DNA of 64,000 nucleotides, taken from NCBI RefSeq assembly GCF_000214475.1, contig NZ_AFII01000001.1:496001-560000 (forward strand), in the 5' to 3' direction. Position numbers and translations under genes: made by a program. The notes under the pieces are model-generated. The model saw nothing but the letters and a program-made list of their open reading frames with translations, was not told the DNA's origin and searched no databases. This DNA comes from Parvimonas sp. oral taxon 110 str. F0139 (GTDB taxonomy: Bacteria > Bacillota > Clostridia > Tissierellales > Peptoniphilaceae). Below are positions 35,117 to 45,600 of the stretch, in pieces (within the stretch, counting starts at the first letter, position 1; every line of letters starts with the position of its first letter).

Positions 35117-36616
35117 ATGGCTTGTACTACAATTTTAGTTGGAAAAAATGCTACTTATGATGGATCAACAATGGTTGCTCGTAATGAGGACTCTCCATCA
35201 GGTCAATTTTGTGAAAAGAAGTTTATAGTTGTTCATCCAAAGGAACAACCTGTAAAATATAAATCAGTTTTATCTCATGTTAAAATTGACTTACCTACTA
35301 ATCCTATGCGTTATACTTGCATGCCTAATGCAGTTGATAATGAAGGAATTTGGGGTGCTTGTGGTGTTAATGAATTAAATATTTCTATGACTGCAACTGA
35401 AACTTTAACTTCAAATGAAAGAGTATTAGGTGCAGATCCTCTTGTAGAATTCGTTCCTGCAGTAGGAAAAAAAGGTGATAAAGATTATGTTCCTGAAAAA
35501 GTAGGCGGAATTGGTGAAGAAGATATGGTTACTTTAGTTTTACCATATATTAAATCTGCTCGTGAAGGTGTAATTAGACTTGGAGAAATTTTAGAAAAGT
35601 ATGGAACTTATGAAATGAATGGTATAGCTTTTCAAGATGTTAATGAAATTTGGTGGTTAGAAACTATCGGAGGTCATCATTGGATTGCAAGACGTGTTCC
35701 TGATGATTGCTATGTAATTATGCCAAATCAACTTGGTCTTGATTATTTTGATTTAGAAGATGCTTTTGGAGAACAAAAAGAATATATGTGTTCTGCTGAC
35801 TTAAAAGATTTTATAAATAGATATCATCTAGATCTTTCTATTGATGGATCTTTAAATCCTAGAGACGCTTTTGGTAGTCACTCTGATGCAGATCATACTT
35901 ATAATACTCCTCGTGCTTGGGTATTACAAAGATATTTCAATCCACTTACAAATTATTGGGATGGAATGGAAGCTGATTATGTACCAGAATCAGATGATAT
36001 TCCATGGTGTAGAACTCCAGATAAAAAAATAACTGTTGAAGATATTAAATATGCACTTTCTAATCATTTCCAAGGAACACCTTATGATCCTTATGGTAAA
36101 TTCTCAAATGAAAAAGGAAAATTCAGACCAATTGGAATTAATAGAAATAATTTCTTAGGTCTTGTACAAATAAGACCTTATATGCCTGAAACAATTAGAA
36201 GCATTGAATGGCTTGCTCTTGGTTCAAATGTATTTAATGCAATGATTCCTTTCTATGTAAATATAGATAAGACACCTGAATATTTAGCAAATACTACAGG
36301 AGTACCTACTACAGATGATTTCTATTGGACAAATCGTTTAGTAGCAGCTTTAGCAGATGCTCATTATGCTTCTTGTAGTTCACATATTGAACGTTATCAA
36401 TTAGCTATTCAATCAAAATGTAATGAAATAATTAATAAATACGACGATAAATTCTTAAGTAAAAAAGTAGCTAAAGGAAAAATTGTTGAATTTTGTGAAA
36501 ATGCAAATGAAGAAATTGCAACAGAACTAAGAAAACAAACAATTGATTTACTAAGCAAAGTTCTTTACACAGCAAGCTGTGAAATGAAAAATGGATTTTC
36601 AAGATCTGACGCTTAA
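35117..36616 (+). CDS. C69 family dipeptidase
   Basis: 499-residue N-terminal-nucleophile peptidase of the PepD type. The ATG at 35117 with AAGGAGAT gives MACTTILVGKNATYDGSTMV, in which Cys3 is the family nucleophile exposed after processing; starting at the upstream open frame would bury it. Further family features are ARNEDSPSG and the YNTPRAWVLQRYFNP block near residue 265. It hydrolyses dipeptides in the cytosol, in line with peptide fermentation. A terminator follows. Confidence 0.9.
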   Translation: MACTTILVGKNATYDGSTMVARNEDSPSGQFCEKKFIVVHPKEQPVKYKSVLSHVKIDLPTNPMRYTCMPNAVDNEGIWGACGVNELNISMTATETLTSNERVLGADPLVEFVPAVGKKGDKDYVPEKVGGIGEEDMVTLVLPYIKSAREGVIRLGEILEKYGTYEMNGIAFQDVNEIWWLETIGGHHWIARRVPDDCYVIMPNQLGLDYFDLEDAFGEQKEYMCSADLKDFINRYHLDLSIDGSLNPRDAFGSHSDADHTYNTPRAWVLQRYFNPLTNYWDGMEADYVPESDDIPWCRTPDKKITVEDIKYALSNHFQGTPYDPYGKFSNEKGKFRPIGINRNNFLGLVQIRPYMPETIRSIEWLALGSNVFNAMIPFYVNIDKTPEYLANTTGVPTTDDFYWTNRLVAALADAHYASCSSHIERYQLAIQSKCNEIINKYDDKFLSKKVAKGKIVEFCENANEEIATELRKQTIDLLSKVLYTASCEMKNGFSRSDA

Positions 36617-36626
36617 AAAATAAGAT

Positions 36627-36655
36627 AAGGGAGCATTATTTTGCTCCCTTTTTCT
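36627..36655 (+). terminator. Intrinsic terminator of the C69 dipeptidase gene
   Basis: GGGAGCA (36629-36635), loop, TGCTCCC (36642-36648), then TTTTTC. It overlaps the last codons of the convergent small gene. Confidence 0.8.
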
Positions 36656-36863
36656 TTTTCCCACTTTTTTTTACTTCCTGTTTTTCTTCTATTCTTTTAT
36701 TTTTAAAAAAATCAAAAACACTTAATAATTTTAAAATTAAAATCATAATAATTAATACTTTTTCAAAAGTTCTCGCCTTAAAAAAGATTAACATTAAAAT
36801 ACAGATAAAAACAATTAATACATTTATAATTAAATTAAATTTTTTATTATTTAAAATATTCAT
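36636..36863 (-). CDS. Small two-helix membrane protein with a lysine-rich tail
   Basis: 75 residues, not recognised. It has two hydrophobic helices (about 10-27 and 33-50) and a strongly basic C-terminus (KKSGKKKKGAK). A GAGGAGTAGT ribosome site precedes the ATG, which supports it as a real gene although it is short. It is convergent with the dipeptidase gene, and its 3' end lies within that gene's terminator. Confidence 0.6.
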   Translation of the reverse strand: MNILNNKKFNLIINVLIVFICILMLIFFKARTFEKVLIIMILILKLLSVFDFFKNKRIEEKQEVKKSGKKKKGAK

Positions 36864-36992
36864 ACTACTCCTCTATTCCAATTAAATCAAAGAAAGTATA
36901 TCATTTTATTATATCGTTGTCAATTTTAGAATTATTTGCAATATATTAAATATCGTGTATAATAAGTATATAAAATAAATTTGGAGGTTGTT

Positions 36993-38018
36993 ATGGATAA
37001 AAATTATGTTACAAATTTACTTGAAGAGTTACTAAACATCTACAGTCCTACTGGAGATACTGAAAATGCAATTTGTTTTATGGAAAAAAAGTTTAAAGAA
37101 TTGAATATTCCTTCAAGAAGAACTAATAAGAATGCTCTAATAGCTACAATAGAAGGCGAAGAAAAAGAAGCTATAACTTTTTCAGGTCATGTTGATACTT
37201 TAGGTTTAATGGTTAAGGAAATAAAAGCGAATGGACGTCTAGCTTTTAGCTTAGTTGGTGGTTTTTCTCCTACAAGTGTTGAAACTGAAAATGTGTTTAT
37301 TAAAACTTATGACGGAAAATTAATTCCTGGAACTGTTCTATATAATGAAGCATCAGTTCATGTTTATGATACTACAACAACTGCTCAACGTTCTATAAAA
37401 AATATGGAAGTAAGAATTGATGAGGTTGTTAAAAATGCTGAAGATGTTAGAAAACTTGGCATTTCAGTTGGAGATTTTATCTGTTTAGATCCAAGATGTA
37501 GAATTTATGACTCAGGTTTTATCAAATCAAGACATTTGGATGACAAAGCCTGTATAGCTGCTATGATGGGACTTGCAAAACATTTAGTTGATAATAAAAT
37601 AAAACCTAAGAAAACAATTAATTTCTTTATAAGCAATTACGAAGAAATTGGTCATGGTTCAAGCTTTATTCCTGAAAATACTGTTGAATTTTTTGCTGTA
37701 GATATGGCAGCTCCTGGTGTTGGACAAGAATCTGATGAAAGAGCTGTAACAATTTGTGCGATGGATTCTTCAACACCTTATGATTTAGGAATGAGAAATA
37801 AATTAAGAAAAATTGCTGAAGAAAAGAAAATTGATTATAGAATAGATATTTATCCACATTATGGATCAGATGCAACTGCCGCACTTAGAGCTGGACATGA
37901 TATTCGTTGTGCATTAATCGGTCCAGGAGTTGATGCTAGCCACAGTTATGAAAGAACTCATATTTTAGGTATAGAAAATACTTATAAATTAATGTTAGAA
38001 TATTTATTAGCTAAATAA
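36993..38018 (+). CDS. M42 family metallopeptidase (aminopeptidase)
   Basis: 341 residues. The di-metal site shows FSGHVDTLG (His, Asp), SRHLDDKACIAAMMG (Asp), NYEEIGHGSS (catalytic Glu pair), VDMAAPG (Asp) and the terminal ERTHILGIEN (His). The inserted PDZ-like middle domain (about 70-165) is typical of the M42 glutamyl aminopeptidase/FrvX group. The ATG at 36993 with TTGGAGG is preferred to the upstream TTG. It is a single gene between terminators. Confidence 0.88.
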   Translation: MDKNYVTNLLEELLNIYSPTGDTENAICFMEKKFKELNIPSRRTNKNALIATIEGEEKEAITFSGHVDTLGLMVKEIKANGRLAFSLVGGFSPTSVETENVFIKTYDGKLIPGTVLYNEASVHVYDTTTTAQRSIKNMEVRIDEVVKNAEDVRKLGISVGDFICLDPRCRIYDSGFIKSRHLDDKACIAAMMGLAKHLVDNKIKPKKTINFFISNYEEIGHGSSFIPENTVEFFAVDMAAPGVGQESDERAVTICAMDSSTPYDLGMRNKLRKIAEEKKIDYRIDIYPHYGSDATAALRAGHDIRCALIGPGVDASHSYERTHILGIENTYKLMLEYLLAK

Positions 38019-38028
38019 TATTAAATTT

Positions 38029-38062
38029 AAAAGAGCATAGATTTTTAATCTATGCTCTTTTC
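38029..38062. terminator. Bidirectional intrinsic terminator
   Basis: AAAGAGCATAGAT pairs with ATCTATGCTCTTT between the convergent M42 gene and potD, touching the potD stop. Confidence 0.85.
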
Positions 38063-39095
38063 TAATCTGCTTTTACATCAGTCCAGATATTATCATATTC
38101 TTTTAAAAAGTCTGACGGATCTTTGAATACTTCCATTTTTTTGAAATACTCATCATCAATTTCTGTTACAGATTTTACTAGTTCATTCTCATCAATAACT
38201 TCTTGATTAGGAACTGCATAATATGTGTAGTTCATATTTTTCGAAAGAATATCTTTTCTAATTAAAAAATCTATCAACTTATGAGCATTTTCTTTATTTT
38301 TTGAATTTTTTAAAATTACCATTGAATCAAACCAAAGATTTGTCCCCTCTTTAGGTTTTACATATTCAAACTTCTCATCTGCATCTAACAATTCTGTTGC
38401 ATCTCCAGAGTACATCACAGCAATTGCAGCATTTTCAGCTAACATATTATCTTTTGTCTCATCAACAAGATATGCAAGTATTGATTTTTTTTGTTTAATT
38501 AAATCTTTCTTGGCAATTTCTAATTCTTCTTTATTTCTTGAATTCATCGAAAAACCATTTTTTAAAAGTGCTGCTGCAAAACTATCTCTTGAACTATCCA
38601 GCATAACAATTTTATCTTTATGCTTTTCATCCCATAAATCAGCCCAAGAAGTGATTTCTCCATCAACTAAATTTTTATTATACAAAATACCTAATGTTCC
38701 CCAATATAAAGGAATTGAATATTTCGATTCTGGATCATAGCTCTTATTTAAAAATTTTGTATCTATGTTCTTATAATTTGATAGCTTACTTTTATCAATT
38801 GGTTCAAGCATATCTTCCTTAATCATCTTTTCAATCATATAATCTGAAGGAACAACTATATCATAATTACTTCCACCTTGTTTTATCTTCAAGTACATAT
38901 CTTCGTTAGTAACAAAGGTTTCATAATTTACTTTAATTCCGGTTTCTCTTGTGAATTCATCTAAAACTTCTTTATCTATATACTCTCCCCAATTATACAT
39001 ATTTACAACATTTCCCTCTCTTTTACTACAAGAAGATAGTAAAAAAATCATACAAAATGAAAAAAGTACATTCAAAAATATATTTTTTTAGTCAT
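38062..39095 (-). CDS. potD: Spermidine/putrescine ABC transporter substrate-binding lipoprotein PotD (one frameshift)
   Basis: Binds polyamines outside the membrane. Adding one A to the A7 run at 39083-39089 opens a 344-residue frame from the ATG at 39093-39095. This creates a proper lipoprotein signal (MTKKNIFLNVLFSFCMIF, lipobox LLSSC). The mature part has the family opening VNMYNWGEYIDKEVLDEF and the ligand-site segments DIVVPSDYMIEKM and VPLYWGT-like IPLYWGTLGILYNK. Its ATG overlaps the potC stop. It is the last gene of potABCD. Confidence 0.9.
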
Positions 39096-39863
39096 ATAAT
39101 ATACCATCCTCACTTTTCTTATTTATTATTAGTAAAAGAATTAACATTGCAATAAACATCAATGTTGAAAGAGCATTTATTGATGGATTTATTCCTTTTC
39201 TTGCCATAGAGTATATTTGTGTACTTAAGTTTACAACACCATTTCCACTATTAAAATATGCTATAACGAAATCATCTAATGAAAGAGTAAACGCAAGTAA
39301 TGCTCCAGCAAATACTCCTTGCTTAATTTCTGGTAAAATAACCTTTCTCAAAGCATAAAAAGGTGTTGCCCCTAAATCCATGGCTGCCTCAGGTAAAAAT
39401 TTATTCATATGTTTCATCTTTGGATAAACAGAAAGTATTACATAAGGCGTCGCAAGTACGATATGTGAAGCAAGCAAAGTCAAAAATCCATAATCGATAT
39501 TAAAAACTTTATATAAAACCATTAATGAAATAGCTATTACTATATCTGGATTTAAAACTGGAATGTAATTCAAATTTAAAACTACAAACTTTTCACTTTT
39601 TTTCATATAATATATCCCGATAGCTGCAACGGTACCTATAAAAGTTGCAATTACCGTAGTTAGAACAGCAATCAGTATTGTATAATATAGAGCTCTCAAG
39701 ACCTCTTTATCATTAAATAATTCAACATACCATTTAAAAGTAATTCCTGTAAAAGAGCCTCTAAGTTTTGAATCATTGAATGAATAAAGTATAAGCACAA
39801 AAATTGGTGCATATATAAATATGAATACTAATGAAATATATAATTTTTTAACTTATTTTCCAT
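39088..39863 (-). CDS. potC: Spermidine/putrescine ABC transporter permease PotC (one frameshift)
   Basis: Inner-membrane permease of 258 residues. One A added to the A6 run at 39844-39849 joins the ATG at 39861-39863 (MENKLKKLYISLVFIFIYAP) to the long frame and restores the first membrane helix. The EAA loop reads EAAMDLGATPFYALRKVILPEI. It overlaps potB at its start and potD at its end. Confidence 0.9.
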
Positions 39864-40680
39864 TTTCCACCTCTTTTGAATACTCTGGATCAAACTTATT
39901 CATAACGAAAAGTGAAACCAAAATCATAACTAAAAGTACCATACTCATTGCAGAACCAAAATTCCAATTTCCTGTTACTCTAAATTGTTGTTCAATTATA
40001 TTCCCTATTAAATTCTCTTTATTTCCACCTAAAAGTGCGGATATTTCGAAAGTTGAAATTGCAGGAATAAACACCATTGTAATTCCCGTAATAACTCCCG
40101 GCAAACTCATAGGAAATACTAATTTAGTAAAAGTCTTAAGTCTATTAGCACCTAAATCATGAGATGCTTCAATATATTCCTTATCTATCTTAATCAAAGT
40201 TGTATAAATAGGTAAAATCATAAAAGGTAAAAAGTTATATACCATCCCTATTAAAATTGATACATTAGAATACATAAGATTTATAGTAGGAAGTCCAAAA
40301 AAATCTAAAATTGAATTTAAAAGTCCATTTTTACTCAAAATACTAATCCAAGAATAAGTCCTAAGTAAAAAGTTCATCCACATCGGAATTACTACCAACA
40401 AAATCATCATATTTCTGGTTTTAACTTTAAACTTTGAAATAAAGTACGAAAAAGGATAACCAATTATAAGGCATAATACTGTAGATAAAACCGCCATTCT
40501 TAAAGATCTTAATAAAACTTTAATATAAGTCGGGTTAAAAAATCTTTTGTAATGTTCCAATGAAAAAAGAAAATTTTCTCCTCCATAGTCAACTGAATAT
40601 TTTGCTATGAAAACAAGAGGAACAACAATAAAAATCACTAACCATACAACGTATGGATATGCAAACCTCTTAAATTTCAT
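39853..40680 (-). CDS. potB: Spermidine/putrescine ABC transporter permease PotB
   Basis: 275-residue permease with six membrane helices. The EAA loop that docks to the ATPase is EASHDLGANRLKTFTKLVFP. The start follows the potA stop directly, which implies translational coupling. Confidence 0.92.
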   Translation of the reverse strand: MKFKRFAYPYVVWLVIFIVVPLVFIAKYSVDYGGENFLFSLEHYKRFFNPTYIKVLLRSLRMAVLSTVLCLIIGYPFSYFISKFKVKTRNMMILLVVIPMWMNFLLRTYSWISILSKNGLLNSILDFFGLPTINLMYSNVSILIGMVYNFLPFMILPIYTTLIKIDKEYIEASHDLGANRLKTFTKLVFPMSLPGVITGITMVFIPAISTFEISALLGGNKENLIGNIIEQQFRVTGNWNFGSAMSMVLLVMILVSLFVMNKFDPEYSKEVENGK

Positions 40681-41730
40681 TTATATTTCTTTAGCTCCTT
40701 TTTTCATAATATGAATATTATCAGGTGTAACTCTAAGTCCAACTTTTGAACCTATAGGTTTTGTAATCGTGGAATGAACCATATACTCAACTTCTCCAAC
40801 TTTAACAAGTAATTCATAATGAACTCCTTTAAAAATTTCAGACTTTACAATACCTACCAACATTCCATTTTCTTCATCAACAAGCTCCAAATCTTCTGGA
40901 CGAATTACTACATCAATCTCTTCATTTGGTGCAAAGCCTTTGTCAACACATTTGAATGTTCTATTTGAAAAACTTACGACAAAATCTTCATTCATAACTC
41001 CGTCTAAAATATTACTTTCTCCAATAAAAGAAGCTATAAAGGCATTTTTAGGTTCGTTATAAATATCTATCGGAGTTCCAACTTGTTGAATTTTACCATC
41101 ATTCATAACTACAATAGTATCGCTCATTGTAAGAGCTTCTTCCTGATCATGAGTTACATAAACGAATGTAATCCCAACTCTCTTTTGAATATTTTTAAGC
41201 TCAACTTGCATATCTTTCCTAAGTTGTAAATCCAAAGCACCAAGTGGCTCATCTAAAAGTAAAACTTTTGGTTCATTTACCAAAGCTCTTGCAATTGCAA
41301 TTCTTTGTTGTTGACCCCCACTTAAAGATAGAATAGATCTTTTTTCATACCCTTTCAAGTTTACAAGTCTTAGCATTTCTTTAACTTTTTCATTAATAAT
41401 ACTTTCTTGCATTTTCTTAATTCTAAGACCAAAAGCAATATTTTCATAAACATTCATATTTGGAAAAAGAGCATATTTTTGAAAGACTGTATTTATATTT
41501 CTTTCATAAGGAGGAACATTAGAAATGTCTTTTCCTTCAAATAAAATTTTTCCACTTGTAGGAGTTTCAAAACCTCCAATAAGTCTTAATGTAGTAGTCT
41601 TTCCACAACCTGATGGACCTAAAAGAGTTAAAAACTCCTTATCTCTAATATATAAATTTATATCGTCAAGAACAATATTATCTCCAAATCTTTTATTTAT
41701 ATTAACTAATTCGACTGCATGATTTCCCAT
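40681..41730 (-). CDS. potA: Spermidine/putrescine ABC transporter ATPase PotA
   Basis: 349 residues. Walker A is GPSGCGKTT, the signature is [19 protein letters not shown], Walker B is [11 protein letters not shown] and the switch His is in [11 protein letters not shown]. The C-terminal TOBE region (about 270-345) carries [10 protein letters not shown]. An AGGAGG ribosome site precedes the ATG. It is 9 bp after the regulator gene. Confidence 0.95.
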   Translation of the reverse strand: MGNHAVELVNINKRFGDNIVLDDINLYIRDKEFLTLLGPSGCGKTTTLRLIGGFETPTSGKILFEGKDISNVPPYERNINTVFQKYALFPNMNVYENIAFGLRIKKMQESIINEKVKEMLRLVNLKGYEKRSILSLSGGQQQRIAIARALVNEPKVLLLDEPLGALDLQLRKDMQVELKNIQKRVGITFVYVTHDQEEALTMSDTIVVMNDGKIQQVGTPIDIYNEPKNAFIASFIGESNILDGVMNEDFVVSFSNRTFKCVDKGFAPNEEIDVVIRPEDLELVDEENGMLVGIVKSEIFKGVHYELLVKVGEVEYMVHSTITKPIGSKVGLRVTPDNIHIMKKGAKEI

Positions 41731-41739
41731 ATATTCCTC

Positions 41740-42282
41740 CTAAAAACTTGGTGGATTAGTAATCCACAAAACCTTAGATTCTTTTTTAGACAAATTTATT
41801 ATACTTCTTTCAAACTGACCACTTGTATAAAAACATTCACCCTCTTTTAAAACAAATACCTTTGTTCCAAGATGAAGTTCAACTTTTCCCTTCAAAACAT
41901 AACCGAATTCTTCTCCCTCAAAAGGTTCATAAGTCCTTGAAAAACTTTTTTGTTCATTCAAAGTTATTATAATCGGTTCCATTGAATTTTTTTGTGCATT
42001 TGGAACAATCCACTCTAATTTACTATTTCCATTTTCAAAAATTGTTTCATAAGCATCAAATTTTTGAAAAACAAATTTTTCTTCTTTCTCTTCTTTAAAA
42101 AAATCTGAAATATTAGTCCCAAGTGCCTCTAAAACATCTTCTAAAGAACTAATTGATGGTGAAGTAAGTCCTCTTTCAAGTTGAGAAATAAAGCCTTTAG
42201 TTAGCTCTGCTCTCTCTGCAAGTTCTTCTTGTGTAAGTCCCAAAATGGTTCTTAAATTTTTAATTTTTTCTCCAATATCCAC
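41740..42282 (-). CDS. XRE family regulator with C-terminal cupin domain
   Basis: 180 residues: an N-terminal helix-turn-helix (LRTILGLTQEELAERAELTK to GFISQLERGLTSPSISSLED, about 10-60) and a C-terminal cupin (about 100-175, with FEGEEFGYVLKGKVELHLG). This architecture is typical of regulators placed before potABCD in Firmicutes, so it probably controls polyamine uptake and senses a polyamine. The start is GTG at 42280-42282 behind AGGAGAAAG. Direct repeats upstream could be its own operators. Confidence 0.88.
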   Translation of the reverse strand: MDIGEKIKNLRTILGLTQEELAERAELTKGFISQLERGLTSPSISSLEDVLEALGTNISDFFKEEKEEKFVFQKFDAYETIFENGNSKLEWIVPNAQKNSMEPIIITLNEQKSFSRTYEPFEGEEFGYVLKGKVELHLGTKVFVLKEGECFYTSGQFERSIINLSKKESKVLWITNPPSF

Positions 42283-42304
42283 TTTTCTTTCTCCTAATAT
42301 AACA

Positions 42305-42346
42305 CTATATTAAACTATAAATATCCCTATATTAAACAATAAATAT
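42305..42346. promoter_or_regulatory. Tandem 20-bp direct repeats before the XRE-cupin gene
   Basis: CTATATTAAACTATAAATAT (42305-42324) and CTATATTAAACAATAAATAT (42327-42346) match at 19 of 20 positions with a 22-bp period, that is, on the same DNA face. They lie just upstream of the regulator and are likely operators. Confidence 0.6.
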
Positions 42347-42534
42347 TATATCACAAATAAATCTTTATTCAATACTTTTTTACTAAAAATTTAAAATTTT
42401 TTATTAAAATTTTAAAATATTAAACAAAATTAACTTTATAAATTTTCAACTTAAATAAATTAAAACTATTAGAAAATCTAATTTAATTAATTAATTCCAT
42501 TAGATTTATTTATTGAATGGTGTTGATAATAATA

Positions 42535-42563
42535 TTGTAAAAAACCATATCTTAGTATATAAT
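42535..42563 (+). promoter_or_regulatory. Promoter of the S8 surface protease gene
   Basis: TTGTAA (42535-42540), 17 bp, TATAAT (42558-42563). The rest of the 358-base gap from 42283 is AT-rich with no ORF; it also holds the operator repeats of the divergent regulator. Confidence 0.65.
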
Positions 42564-42640
42564 ATTCTTATATTATATATCTAATATTTCATTAAAAAAT
42601 ATTAGAATATTTTATAAATTTTATTTACAGGAGGATCGTT

Positions 42641-45600
42641 ATGAAAAAACTTTTTTCTGGATTTTTGGCATTATGTTTAGTTTTATCAATGTTTACAAGC
42701 AATTTTATAACTAAAGCTGAAGATAAATTCAGTAAAATCATTCTAACAATTAACACTTCCAAAATTTCTGGAGAAAACATTGATAAACTTTTAAAAAATG
42801 GAGAATATGAAAAAGTAAAAGAAATAAATTCAAATTCTCTAAATATTGCAAAAGAAAAAATAAATGAAATTATAGGAGATTTTAAAGAACTATCTAGAGA
42901 CGAGTTTCTTTTGCCATTTATTTCATTCGAAGCAACTAAGACTCAAATAGCAAAGCTCAAAAATTTAGACTTTATTAAGAGAATTGAACAAGATACTGAA
43001 TATGAAGTTGACTTGAAACCGAATACCGCAAAACCTACACCTCGAAGTGCTGCACATGCAACAAAGTTAATCGGTATTGATGATGATTTTTTAAAAAATA
43101 TGATGGACGTGGAGAAGTTGTAGGAGTTATTGATACAAACTTTGATCCAACTCATGAGGTTTTTAAATTGGATAAAGACATTATTCCTGCAATAACAAAA
43201 GAAGATATTAAAAAACTAGTGAAACACAAAAATGGAGAAAATAAAAATTTCACTGAAGATAAGGTATATTTTAATTCAAAAGTTCCATTAGCATATCATT
43301 ATATAAATGAAAATTCAAACTTAAATCCTGAAAAAACAGAAGAAGGACATGGACAACATGTTGCTGCTGTTATTGGTGGAAGCCAAACTAAAATCAAGAA
43401 TAAATATGATTGGCGTGGAGTTGCTCCAAATTCACAACTTTTAATGATGAACTGTTTTGTAAATGAAGGAACTTCCTCAACTTATTATATAAAGGCTATA
43501 AGTGATGCTGTTTATTTAAGAGCTGCTGCAATAAATATGAGCCTTGGAAAACCCAAAGGAACAGTAAGGACTCATAATACAAAAGATAAAAACGTAGCAG
43601 AGATAATTGATAGAGCCACATCTGTTGGTACAAATGTTGTTATCGCTGGCGGTAATGAAGGCGAATACCAAGGAGATATTTCTATAGATCATCCTGACTT
43701 TGGAACAATTGCATCCCCAGGAATTCAACAGAGTGCTATTACAGTTGCTTCTGTTGAAAATAATGAATATATTGCAAAATATCTATTAGTAGGAAATGAA
43801 AAAATTGTATACTATGAAGTTAAGGATAGAACTTTTGAGAGTAAAACTTTTGATATTATAGATTGTGGAGAAGCATTAGAAGGATCAATCCCTTCTAATG
43901 TAAATGGAAAAGTAGCTCTTGTTAAACGTGGTGGAGATACTTTTAATAACAAAATTAAAAGATTAGAAGATGCCGGAGCAATTGGAGTTATAATTTATAA
44001 CAATGTACTAGGTTCTTTTTCAATGTCTTTAGATAATTCTACAACAATTCCAGCAATTGGTATATCTATGGAAGATGGAGAAAAATTAAAGGCAAAAACT
44101 CCAACTCAAGTTACTGTTTCAAGCGAAGAAGACTTAGTTAAAAATCCTTTAGAAGGAAGAATGAGTAGTTTTTCTAACTGGGGACTTACTTCAGACGGAA
44201 TTCTAAAGCCTGATTTAACTGCTCCGGGCGGACATATATACTCTGCAAAAAACGGTTCAGGATTTGTTGAAATGAGTGGAACTTCAATGGCTACTCCTCA
44301 CGTTTCAGGTGCTGTTGCCCTTGTTTCTCAAAGTTTAAAAGAAAGATCAGAATTTAAAAACTTAAGTGTAGCTAATAGAGGAAAATTAATTAAGACAATA
44401 CTTATGAATTCTGCAAAACCACTTAATGATAAAGAAAATAATGTACCTGTCTCCCCTAGACATCAAGGTGCTGGTGTAGTTGATATGAAGTCCGCAACTG
44501 AATTAGACTTTACTGTTGTTGATAAGGATACAAATGTTCCTTCTACTTTCATAAAAGGAATAAATGATACTATTACTTTAAAATTAAGAATTAAAAATTA
44601 TTCAAATCATTCAAAAGAAATTACACCATCTGTAATAGTAACCGTTGATGAACATAAAGGAAAGAAAAATTTATTAAAACCTACAGAACTATTTACTAAA
44701 ACACTAGAAAACGAAAAATTTACTATAGGTGCCAATCAAGAAATTATTAAAGAAATAAATATTCCGGTTGAAAATCTAGAAAAACTTAAAGATTTTGAAA
44801 AAGGTGCTTTTATTGAAGGTTTCTTAACTTTATCAAGTAATGATGGCAAAAAAGCTAATTTTCCATTCGTTACTTTTAAGGGAGATTTTACTAATCTTTC
44901 AGTTATCGAAAAACCTGTGTATGAATTTGATTTTAATAAAGAAAATCCAATGTTCTGGAATTTAAAACCAATAACAAATGCTTGGCATAGATTTATGACT
45001 CATATTGAAAGTAAAATAGACGGCAAACCTATTGTTTTAGGAATGGAGAATTTCGATGAACTAAACGAGTTGAAAAAAGCTCAAAAAGAAACAGATATAA
45101 AACCTAAATTTAATAAAAAATTGATTATCAGCCCTAATGGAGATGGAAAGTTAGATGAAATTACACTTTATTCCGTTTTCACAAGAAATGCTGATGCAAG
45201 ATACGAAATTAGAAATTCTAATAATGAAATTGTTGCAGAAAAGAAAGATTCAAAACTTTTCCTTAAAAACATTTCAGACTGGGCAGATAGACAAGATTTA
45301 GACGAAAACTTCTTAGGTTATACAAATCTTGGCATCGAAGATTTATCTAATCAAAAAGATGGAGATTATACTCTAAATATAATAGCAAAACCTACTACTG
45401 AAGGAGCAAAAGAGCAAAAACATTCTATTAAATTCTCAATAGATAAAGAAGCTCCTAAATTTAAAAATGCTAAATTCGACCATGAAACTAAAAAATTTAC
45501 TTTTGAAGTTGAGGATGCAAATGAAATAAGAAATGTTAAAGCTACAGGAATAGAAATGGTCGCACCATATCCTCAATTTCCAGACTACAAGCAACCAAAA

